DNA of 34,207 nucleotides from Compostibacter hankyongensis (GTDB lineage: Bacteria > Bacteroidota > Bacteroidia > Chitinophagales > Chitinophagaceae), in NCBI RefSeq assembly GCF_039541075.1, contig NZ_BAABFN010000009.1, positions 1-34,207 of the forward strand, read 5' to 3'. Position 1 is the first letter of the stretch; the number at the start of each line of letters is the position of its first letter. The position numbers and the translations under genes are program-made. Of the stretch, positions 25,504 to 31,834 are shown one piece after another. Under the pieces are notes generated by a model. It did not search any database. It was not told where the DNA came from and saw only the letters and a program-made list of their open reading frames with translations.

Positions 25504-25606
25504 ACTGATAATCATCGGATAAGCCAAACATCCTTTCTACTGCATGTGCCGGTGACCGTAAAAGTAAAAATAATTCTAACTTAGCCACTTCCAAATCTGA
25601 TGGCTT

Positions 25607-26791
25607 ATGTATAACAAAACAGTTTTAACGCTTGCCTTGCTTTTGACCTGGGGCCTGAGCTACGCGCAGGTGGATCTGGTCAACAAAGTGATCAATAACA
25701 AAAGCGAGCAGGCCAGCAGCGGCTTTCATTTTACCACCGTGGTAAATGCAGAAACGACTCCCGTGGAAAACCAGGGCGCCTCCGGCACCTGCTGGAGCTA
25801 TTCCACCAACTCCTTTCTGGAATCAGAGATGATCAAGGCCGGCAAACAGCCGGTACCGCTTTCCAAGATCTATACAGCGCGATGCTCTTATATCGATAAG
25901 GCGGAAAACTATGTGCGGATGCATGGCTCCCTGAACTGGGGCGACGGCGGCGAGCCGCACGATGTGGTCAATATGTATGCCAAATACGGTACCATGCCGG
26001 AGTCGGTATATACCGGTCTCCACTATGGCACAAAGCACAATAATTTTGGCGAAATGCAGGAAATATTAAAAGGAATGCTGGATGCCGTTGTCAAAAATAA
26101 GAACGGCACGCTGACGCCGGCATGGAAAAAAGCATTTACCGCCGTGCTGGATAGCTACCTGGGAGCAGTCCCCGAAAAATTCACTTATAATGGAAAGGAC
26201 TATACGCCGGATAGCTTTGCAAAAGAAGTGGTTGGCCTGAACCCGGACAACTACGTGGAATTTATCTCCGTAACCACCTCTCCTTACTGGCAGAAGGCCA
26301 TGATGATGGTGCCGGACAACTGGGCTTTCCAGCAGGACTGGAACATTCCGATGGACGATATTACCAAGATAATTGATCATGCCCTGAAGCAGGGTTATAC
26401 CATCGCCTGGGGCACGGATGTCAGCGAGCCTTATTTCAGCTGGAAGAACGGGGTGGCTTATGTACCTGAACGCGATCTTGCTGCTATGACATCCCAGGAA
26501 AAAGCGGGGCTGTTCAACGGTCCGCAGCCCGAAATGAACATTACTCCCGAGCTGCGGCAGGAAGCCTTTGACAATTACAATACCACGGACGATCACGGGA
26601 TGCAGATCACCGGTATTGCCAAAGACCAGAACGGCAAGGAATACTATATCGTAAAAAACTCCTGGGGTACCGACAACGATCACCAGGGCTATCTGTATGT
26701 AACAAAAGCCTTTGTAGCGTACAAGACCACCTCTTTCCTGGTCAATAAGAAGGGCGTACCGGAAGACATCCGGAAGAAAGTGGGGATCTGA
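25607..26791 (+). CDS. Exported C1 family (papain/bleomycin-hydrolase-like) cysteine peptidase
   Basis: The 394-aa protein starts with a signal peptide (residues 1-20, GLSYAQ). The catalytic set of C1 peptidases is complete: Gln56 and Cys62 in PVENQGASGTCWSYS, His330 in TTDDHGMQITG, and Asn351 in IVKNSWGTDND. The order and long insert match the C1B (bleomycin hydrolase/PepC) branch, as does the DDHGM context. Classical members are cytosolic hexamers of about 450 residues; this one is exported and shorter, as is common in Bacteroidota. It probably degrades peptides in the periplasm. A near-consensus -7 element (TAACTTAG, 25577-25584) precedes it. It is convergent with the DUF899 gene (27-bp gap). 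Confidence 0.92.
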   Translation: MYNKTVLTLALLLTWGLSYAQVDLVNKVINNKSEQASSGFHFTTVVNAETTPVENQGASGTCWSYSTNSFLESEMIKAGKQPVPLSKIYTARCSYIDKAENYVRMHGSLNWGDGGEPHDVVNMYAKYGTMPESVYTGLHYGTKHNNFGEMQEILKGMLDAVVKNKNGTLTPAWKKAFTAVLDSYLGAVPEKFTYNGKDYTPDSFAKEVVGLNPDNYVEFISVTTSPYWQKAMMMVPDNWAFQQDWNIPMDDITKIIDHALKQGYTIAWGTDVSEPYFSWKNGVAYVPERDLAAMTSQEKAGLFNGPQPEMNITPELRQEAFDNYNTTDDHGMQITGIAKDQNGKEYYIVKNSWGTDNDHQGYLYVTKAFVAYKTTSFLVNKKGVPEDIRKKVGI

Positions 26792-26818
26792 TTACAGCCG
26801 TATAAAAACCGGCTATGA

Positions 26819-27598
26819 TCATTCACCGTATTCGTCATGACGGCGCCACCAGACGCCGCTGCTCTCATTACGTCCTTTCGGGGCCCGGTCCAGCCAGGGA
26901 TATATACCCCAGAGGCTGTCCACGCCCCGCGCATAGGTGGAATAAGTATGATACACAACATCATCCTCCAGCACAAATGCGCTCATGCCCGGCCTTTCAC
27001 GGTGATAGGCGGGAACATTGACCTCGCACATGGCGGCAAATCTGGCTTCTGCTCCATCCCCGCCTTCCTGGCCTTCCCGCCACTGCAGCTTGGGCTCGCG
27101 GCTGAAATTGTATTCGATGCCTGCACGCTGTTGCTCCTCGGTATAGGATGCGCAGAAGTCGTAATTGAAGCATCCGCCTTCGGCGGAAGCCCAGGGGAAC
27201 GTCCATCCCATACGCTGTTTGTACGCCTGTAATTTTTCCAGAGGTGCCCGCGAAACCGCCCAGAGCATCACGTCATGATGGGCAAGGTGCACTGCAAACC
27301 CATTGAAGCCATCCGCGATCATCGAGCAGGAAGGACAGCCTGCCCTGAAGTCCGGGCCGAACATAAAGTGATAGACAAGCAGCTGCGAGCGGCCCCTGAA
27401 GAGGCCTGCAAGGGATGATTTGCCTTTGTCAGTATCGAAACTGTAATCCTTGTCGACCTTTACCCAGGGGAGGGCCTGCCGCTGCCGGGCCAGCTCGTCG
27501 CTGCGACGGGTGAGCTCTTTTTCGGCTTCCAGCAGTTTCAGCCGGGCTGCGAGCCATTCCTCGCGGGTTCCTGTTTTGTGATTGTTCATAGATGTCAT
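26819..27598 (-). CDS. DUF899 family thioredoxin-like protein
   Basis: The 259-aa protein has the features of DUF899: an N-terminal helix with WLAARLKLLEAEKELTR and RRSDELARQRQALPWVKV, then LLVYHFMFGPDFRAGCPSCSMIADGF with a CPSC pair in a thioredoxin-like fold, and the closing VYHTYSTYARG and LDRAPKGRNE. The family is thought to be thioredoxin- or peroxiredoxin-like; no reaction is established. No signal peptide. It starts 48 bp after the stop of the double SRPBCC gene and is probably in the same operon. DUF899 and SRPBCC genes often cluster with small regulators, which fits the GlxA-type regulator nearby. Confidence 0.88.
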   Translation of the reverse strand: MTSMNNHKTGTREEWLAARLKLLEAEKELTRRSDELARQRQALPWVKVDKDYSFDTDKGKSSLAGLFRGRSQLLVYHFMFGPDFRAGCPSCSMIADGFNGFAVHLAHHDVMLWAVSRAPLEKLQAYKQRMGWTFPWASAEGGCFNYDFCASYTEEQQRAGIEYNFSREPKLQWREGQEGGDGAEARFAAMCEVNVPAYHRERPGMSAFVLEDDVVYHTYSTYARGVDSLWGIYPWLDRAPKGRNESSGVWWRRHDEYGE

Positions 27599-27646
27599 TT
27601 TTATCTTTTATTTATAAAACGGTCAGATCAACGGAAAGATCCGGAT

Positions 27647-28534
27647 TTACCATTTATTAGGCTGACCTTCGCCTTTTTTGATGAAATCGAACAGACTGAC
27701 CTGGATATATTGAGTCCAGGCATAGTGGCAAACTTCGTAGCACTCGAGCGACGGAACAAGACCCTGGTGTGTGAACCGGAGCCGCGTTTGCCCCCCGGTC
27801 GCTGAGATTTCAAAAAGCACCGTAGTGCCCTTCCATTCCTGCTCTTCGGTATTCCCGAAGCTTTGATCCAGGACTATCCATACTATCCTTTTGTAAGGAA
27901 CCAGTTCAATTATTTTAAAGTGAAACTGAAGCCTTTTATCTACGTAAAATTTGAATTCGTCATTGAGCTTATCCGTGCTGCCTTCGATATTATTCAGCCA
28001 CCAGCCGCGAACGTTCTTGACAGCGGCAAATACTTCTTCAGGAGACTTATCAACCATAACAGCAGTGGTAAAAGAGGCATATTCATTTGAGATAGGATCT
28101 CCTTTTCCGGTCTCGATAAGATCCTTCAGGCTGGTCGTTATAAAAAAGCTCCAGGCCTTTGAGCAAACCTTGTAACATTCAAATTCCGGCGACAATCCCT
28201 GGTGCGTGAACTTGATTTCGGTTTTGCCGGCCTTCCGGGTTATTTCAAAAACAATCCTGGTGCCTTCCCATTCGTGTATGTTTTCTAAAAACATATTACA
28301 ATGGCTTTCTACAATATCCCAGACGATCTTTTGCGGCGTCAGTTGCGTGATCTTAAAGGTCACATTGAGATACCGGTCGCGATGCGTGAATTCGCCGTTA
28401 AGCTCATCAGTTTTCCCTTCAATGTTTTCCGACCACCAACCCCGAACGTTGTTGATGGCGTTGAATACTTTTTCGGGGGCTTGGTCTACCTGAACGGCAG
28501 CGGTGAAATCATTATTTTTCATGGCTTTCATCAT
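27647..28534 (-). CDS. Double SRPBCC (AHSA1-type) domain protein
   Basis: I start at the ATG at 28534 (MMKAMKNNDFTAAV, 295 aa): an AAGG sequence lies just upstream and a promoter element at 28646-28653 lies inside the longer frame that reaches 28714. Two SRPBCC domains follow each other, about residues 8-147 and 152-295. Each has a VDQAPEKVF or VDKSPEEVF opening, VRGWW, then a beta-strand EWEGTRIVFEI or EWKGTTVLFEI, FTHQGL, ECY.VC..AW and an amphipathic C-terminal helix. The domains are clearly an internal duplication. The fold binds hydrophobic ligands or, in Aha1 relatives, Hsp90; the ligand here is unknown. Same strand as DUF899; divergent from the GlxA-type regulator. Confidence 0.88.
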   Translation of the reverse strand: MMKAMKNNDFTAAVQVDQAPEKVFNAINNVRGWWSENIEGKTDELNGEFTHRDRYLNVTFKITQLTPQKIVWDIVESHCNMFLENIHEWEGTRIVFEITRKAGKTEIKFTHQGLSPEFECYKVCSKAWSFFITTSLKDLIETGKGDPISNEYASFTTAVMVDKSPEEVFAAVKNVRGWWLNNIEGSTDKLNDEFKFYVDKRLQFHFKIIELVPYKRIVWIVLDQSFGNTEEQEWKGTTVLFEISATGGQTRLRFTHQGLVPSLECYEVCHYAWTQYIQVSLFDFIKKGEGQPNKW

Positions 28535-28645
28535 TTTGTAATTTAACCTTAATGATTCTCTATCCGGTAATTTGTTTTTCAGGAAGCTGTCCATTTTTAT
28601 CCGCCCGGAACTAAGGTCTTTGGGGTCTTCCTGAATACCATAATG

Positions 28646-28653
28646 CAAAGCTA
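28646..28653 (-). promoter_or_regulatory. -7 element (TAGCTTTG) of the SRPBCC-DUF899 genes
   Basis: An exact TAnnTTTG match on the minus strand, 111 bp before the ATG at 28534. A TTTG lies upstream at 28681-28684, but 27 bp away, longer than usual. It supports the shorter SRPBCC start, because the longer frame would begin upstream of this promoter. Confidence 0.4.
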
Positions 28654-28722
28654 TGGTCCATATTTCATTTGGGAAGGGTGCAAAATAGACTTCATAGCGG
28701 GTTAATATGGACATATAAAAGC

Positions 28723-28730
28723 TATCTTTG
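28723..28730 (+). promoter_or_regulatory. -7 element (TATCTTTG) of the GlxA-type regulator gene
   Basis: An exact TAnnTTTG match 72 bp before the ATG at 28803; no good TTTG -33 box is visible. Together with the divergent element at 28646-28653 it defines a regulatory region of about 85 bp where the regulator could control itself and the SRPBCC gene. Confidence 0.5.
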
Positions 28731-28802
28731 TAAAAAGACTATCCGTGAAACCGGTCATGATCATCCTGCCTGAGACGGATAATAAAAAACAACTACCCAC
28801 AG

Positions 28803-29804
28803 ATGAAACGTCTTACCATAATCGTTCCCGAGGGAGAGGGCAACAACCTGAGCAGCATAGTAGGGCCTTATAAAATATTCACCAGGGCCAATCAGTACCG
28901 GAAGGAAACCGGCCGGAAGGAGGTGTTCAAGATCGAACTGGCGGGCATTTCGGATGAGGTGGAATTCTATGACGGCCTGTTCAGCGTAAAGCCGCAGACG
29001 CGTGTTGCGGCTATAACCCGGACCGATCTGATCATCATTCCTTCGCTGAACCATAATTATCAGAAGACGGTAAAAGGAAACAAGCCGTTGATTGAGTGGA
29101 TCGAAAAACAATATAAAAACGGAGCGGAAATAGCCAGCATCTGTACCGGGGCGTTTTTGCTGGCCTCCTCGGGGCTGCTGGACGGAAAGCCCTGCTCCAC
29201 GCATTGGGCGGCCGCAGATACGTTCCGAACGATGTTCCCGGAGGTGAAGCTGCAAAGAGACAGGCTGATCACCGATGAAAACGGCATTTATACCAACGGC
29301 GGCGCCTATTCTTTCCTGAACCTGATGATCTACCTGGTAGAAAAATATTATGACCGGGAAACGGCTATTTTCTGCTCCAAAGTATTTCAGATTGAAATGG
29401 ATCGGCAAAGCCAGTCGGGGTTTATCATATTCAAGGGACAAAAGCTGCACGAGGACGAAATCATAAAAGAGGCCCAGTCCTATATCGAAAAGAACCTCCA
29501 GGAAAAAATATCCATCGAACATCTGTCTTCGCGGTTTGCCGTCGGAAGACGGCACTTTGACAGAAGGTTTATCAAAGCCACCGGCAATACGCCTGTTGAG
29601 TATGCACAAAGGGTAAAGATCGAGGCCGCCAAGAAAGCATTTGAGACCACGCGCAAAAATATCAATGAGGTAATGTACGATGTCGGATATTCGGATGTAA
29701 AGGCTTTTCGTGAAGTTTTCCGAAAAATTACCGGTATGTCGCCCCTCGAATACCGGAACAAGTACAATAAGGAAGCCACCGTCAATATTTTCCCAAAATA
29801 CTGA
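28803..29804 (+). CDS. GlxA family AraC-type transcriptional regulator
   Basis: The 333-aa protein joins an N-terminal DJ-1/PfpI-like domain (about 1-190) to a C-terminal AraC DNA-binding domain (about 220-325). The first domain shows TIIVPEGEGNNLSSIVGPYKIF, DLIIIPSL and the elbow ICTGAFLLASSGLLDG with Cys at the nucleophile position, followed by STHWAA. The second has two helix-turn-helix units, SIEHLSSRFAVGRRHFDRRF and INEVMYDVGYSDVKAFREVF, then KITGMSPLEYR. GlxA proteins sense small molecules and usually regulate adjacent genes. The divergent SRPBCC-DUF899 pair is the likely target. A 14-bp inverted repeat lies just downstream. Confidence 0.93.
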   Translation: MKRLTIIVPEGEGNNLSSIVGPYKIFTRANQYRKETGRKEVFKIELAGISDEVEFYDGLFSVKPQTRVAAITRTDLIIIPSLNHNYQKTVKGNKPLIEWIEKQYKNGAEIASICTGAFLLASSGLLDGKPCSTHWAAADTFRTMFPEVKLQRDRLITDENGIYTNGGAYSFLNLMIYLVEKYYDRETAIFCSKVFQIEMDRQSQSGFIIFKGQKLHEDEIIKEAQSYIEKNLQEKISIEHLSSRFAVGRRHFDRRFIKATGNTPVEYAQRVKIEAAKKAFETTRKNINEVMYDVGYSDVKAFREVFRKITGMSPLEYRNKYNKEATVNIFPKY

Positions 29805-29825
29805 CAATCAATTCTAATAACCGTG

Positions 29826-29879
29826 TTTAAACGTTTGTAAACGCTTATAACCATTTATATCCGAATACAAACGTTTAAA
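29826..29879. repeat. Perfect 14-bp inverted repeat between the regulator and ssb
   Basis: TTTAAACGTTTGTA (29826-29839) and its exact reverse complement TACAAACGTTTAAA (29866-29879) are separated by 26 bp of AT-rich sequence. Each arm contains the palindrome AAACGTTT, and a third AAACG sits at 29838-29842. It could be an operator pair, a terminator-like hairpin for the regulator gene, or a binding site for a dimeric protein upstream of ssb. Confidence 0.75.
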
Positions 29880-29905
29880 AACCGGCTATCGCTTTTCCCC
29901 CACCC

Positions 29906-29913
29906 TATCTTTG
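29906..29913 (+). promoter_or_regulatory. -7 element (TATCTTTG) of ssb
   Basis: An exact TAnnTTTG match 69 bp before the ssb ATG, and 27 bp downstream of the inverted repeat. The -33 region is C-rich with no TTTG, so activation or an alternative contact is possible. Confidence 0.5.
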
Positions 29914-29982
29914 GTTCGTTGATCAACTACAGTACTGCCCGGCAGTCGGAGTGTTTGTTATTTCATCCTTAAATTTTGTATC

Positions 29983-30321
29983 ATGAACCACGTAAGAAAC
30001 AGTGTGCGCCTCATCGGCAACCTCGGCATGAACCCCGATATCCGGGAACTTGGAAACGGCAAAAAGATGGCCCGTTTCTCCCTGGCCACCAACGAAAGCC
30101 GCCGCGATGCGGAAGGCAACCGCGTCACCGAAACCTCCTGGCATCACCTCGTAGCCTGGGGAAAAAGCGCGGAGATCGCGGAACGTTTCCTGCACAAGGG
30201 CAGCGAAGTGGCCATCGAAGGAAAGCTGACCCACCGCCAGTATGTGGATCGCGAAGGGGTAAAACGGCAGTTCACCGAAATCGTCGTCAACGATTTCCTG
30301 ATGCTGGGAAGCCGGCAATAA
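29983..30321 (+). CDS. ssb: Short single-stranded DNA-binding protein
   Basis: The 112-aa protein is an SSB OB-fold: NSVRLIGNLGMNPDIREL, KKMARFSLATNES, TSWHHLVAWGKSAEIAERFLHKGSEV split over strands 3 and 4, and VAIEGKLTHRQYVDREGVK. The fold takes up nearly the whole protein. The disordered linker and acidic C-terminal tip that recruit partner proteins in replicative SSBs (about 150-180 aa) are missing; it ends MLGSRQ. It is therefore probably an accessory SSB, as seen in many Bacteroidota with several ssb copies. A -7 element precedes it and a strong intrinsic terminator follows 27 bp after the stop. Confidence 0.93.
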   Translation: MNHVRNSVRLIGNLGMNPDIRELGNGKKMARFSLATNESRRDAEGNRVTETSWHHLVAWGKSAEIAERFLHKGSEVAIEGKLTHRQYVDREGVKRQFTEIVVNDFLMLGSRQ

Positions 30322-30348
30322 CGTCTTGCTGCTCCATCCTTTGTTACA

Positions 30349-30381
30349 CCCGGCAGGCACGCTTACGCCTGCCGGGTTTTT
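30349..30381 (+). terminator. Intrinsic terminator of ssb
   Basis: CCCGGCAGGC (30349-30358), 8-base loop, GCCTGCCGGG (30367-30376), followed by TTTTT. A perfect 10-bp GC-rich stem with a T-tract, 27 bp after the ssb stop codon. Confidence 0.9.
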
Positions 30382-30447
30382 AAAATCGGTTGTTGAAAAG
30401 CGACTTTTAAAAAAAGGGAAAGCAGCGGGAATATGCGCATTTTACGA

Positions 30448-30455
30448 TATATTTG
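30448..30455 (+). promoter_or_regulatory. -7 element (TATATTTG) of the GlsB/YeaQ-type gene
   Basis: An exact TAnnTTTG match 21 bp before the ATG at 30477, so the leader should be only about 15-18 nt. No clear -33 box. Confidence 0.5.
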
Positions 30456-30476
30456 TTTTGTCCAACTGCGTATGTT

Positions 30477-30764
30477 ATGACACTTACCGGATTTCTGCTG
30501 CTCCTGCTGATCGCCGCCATTTGCGGCGCCGTGGGACAAAGTCTCGCAGGCTACTCCCTGGGAGGCTGCCTGGTCTCTATCGTTGTGGGTTTCGTGGGCG
30601 CCCTTATCGGGCAGTGGGTAGCGGACAAACTCGGATTACCGGCCATCCTCGAGGTCAACATCGAAGGGAAGCCCTTTCCCATTATCTGGGCAGTGATCGG
30701 GTCGGCCCTGTTCGCCCTGGTGGTGGGCTGGCTGCGGCGGGGCAGCGGCAGGCGGGCCGATTAA
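30477..30764 (+). CDS. GlsB/YeaQ/YmgE-type small membrane protein
   Basis: The ATG at 30477 gives 95 aa; an upstream TTG at 30453 lies within the promoter element and is unlikely. Three hydrophobic segments are visible: about 4-24 (GFLLLLLIAAICGAVG), 27-48 (LGGCLVSIVVGFVGALIG) and 65-85 (IIWAVIGSALFALVVGW), with Gly-rich faces and a basic C-terminus (RRGSGRRAD). This is the pattern of transglycosylase-associated/GlsB stress proteins, though somewhat long. Inner-membrane location is expected; molecular function is not established. It is convergent with the RmlD-like gene, with 5 bp between stops. Confidence 0.82.
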   Translation: MTLTGFLLLLLIAAICGAVGQSLAGYSLGGCLVSIVVGFVGALIGQWVADKLGLPAILEVNIEGKPFPIIWAVIGSALFALVVGWLRRGSGRRAD

Positions 30765-30769
30765 CGCGG

Positions 30770-31669
30770 CTATTTCCCGGCGCCTTCTTCCATTACCGTT
30801 AATCCTTCCTTAAAAGTATGCGGCTGATACCCCAGCTGCTGCCGGCTTTTATCCAGCACAAAGCCCGTACGGGCCGGCCGCCGTGCCGGCTGTGTAAAGG
30901 TGCTTCCATCAGCTTTTTCGATCAGTCCCTTATCCAGCCCGAAATAATCCGCTACCTGCAGCGCCATATCATAAGGCGTGAGCAGCTCGCTCCCTGAAAT
31001 ATGAAAAACGCCGGTAGCGCGGCGCTCCGCCGCCAGGATACAGCCCGCCGCCAGATCGTCCACCAGCGTGGGCATGCGCCACTGGTCAGTAACCACCTTT
31101 ATCTTCCGCCCGCTTTCGAGACTCTTTTTTACCCAAAGCACGATATTGGAACGGGCGGGGTCCTCCGCTACGCCGTACACCAGGATCGTCCGTATGACAG
31201 ACCATTCCAGCCCGCTGCAGGGCAGCAGCTGTTCCGCAGCCAGCTTGCTCAACCCGTAATAATTTACCGGATTCGGCAGGGCGTCTTCCGGGTAAGGCCC
31301 CTGCTCACCGTCAAAGATAAAATCGGTGGAAACCAGCTGGAAATAAGCGCCCAGCTCCCGGGCTGCCTCCACCAGGTATCGCGTAGCCTGCACATTGCTC
31401 TGCCAGCAGCGTTCCCGTTGCGTTTCGCAATCGTCTACCTGCGTCATCGCCGCGGAATGGATGATGCTGTCGGGGGCTTCCCGCCGCATCACCTCCGATA
31501 TCTGTGCAGGATCGGCAATATCCATCGGCGCGTATACATATCCTTCGCGGTCCCGCAAACGGTTCTCGCCCCGGGCGGTAGCCACCACGCTGCAATCCGG
31601 CATCTGCCGGAACTGCTTTACCAGGTGCTGCCCCAGCAAGCCGTTTGTACCGGTAATCAATACTTTCAT
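30770..31669 (-). CDS. RmlD-like SDR family NAD(P)-dependent sugar reductase
   Basis: The 299-aa protein is an extended SDR: the nucleotide-binding motif GTNGLLGQ (7-14), IHSAAMTQVDDCE, STDFIFDGEQGPYPE, and the catalytic YYGLSK (Tyr and Lys of YxxxK). The late motif MPTLVDDLAAG and the order fit the RmlD (dTDP-4-dehydrorhamnose reductase) subgroup, which makes activated deoxysugars. No other rhamnose-pathway genes are adjacent, so dTDP-rhamnose synthesis is not certain and another sugar or metabolite may be reduced. It is convergent with the GlsB-type gene (5-bp gap). A heptamer array and the prc terminator lie upstream. Confidence 0.88.
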   Translation of the reverse strand: MKVLITGTNGLLGQHLVKQFRQMPDCSVVATARGENRLRDREGYVYAPMDIADPAQISEVMRREAPDSIIHSAAMTQVDDCETQRERCWQSNVQATRYLVEAARELGAYFQLVSTDFIFDGEQGPYPEDALPNPVNYYGLSKLAAEQLLPCSGLEWSVIRTILVYGVAEDPARSNIVLWVKKSLESGRKIKVVTDQWRMPTLVDDLAAGCILAAERRATGVFHISGSELLTPYDMALQVADYFGLDKGLIEKADGSTFTQPARRPARTGFVLDKSRQQLGYQPHTFKEGLTVMEEGAGK

Positions 31670-31709
31670 TCGCTTTTGTTTTTATAACCAGCTTGGGCAG
31701 GCAAAAATG

Positions 31710-31737
31710 CCTTTCGCCCTTTACCCTTCACCCTTTA
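31710..31737 (+). repeat. Heptamer array 3 (4 units)
   Basis: Units CCTTTCG, CCCTTTA, CCCTTCA and CCCTTTA follow the flank AATGCC (31706-31711), as in arrays 1 and 2. It sits between the start of the RmlD-like gene and the prc terminator. Confidence 0.75.
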
Positions 31738-31744
31738 CCGCTAT

Positions 31745-31794
31745 AAAAAACCCCGGCAGGACGGGCCGGCTCAGCCGGCATCTTCCTGCCAGGG
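31745..31794 (-). terminator. Intrinsic terminator of prc
   Basis: On the minus strand CCCTGGCAGGA pairs with TCCTGCCGGGG (one mismatch), enclosing a second hairpin GCCGGC-TGA-GCCGGC, followed by TTTTTT. It begins 41 bp after the prc stop codon, so it terminates that gene before the RmlD-like gene. Confidence 0.85.
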
Positions 31795-31834
31795 TCTTTG
31801 GGATATCGCACGGTCGGCTCAGTTTCTGGTCTGC

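Noticed and set aside
28535..28714. 60-residue N-terminal extension of the SRPBCC protein
   Set aside because: It crosses a -7 promoter element, has no family similarity, and the ATG at 28534 has an AAGG sequence just upstream.
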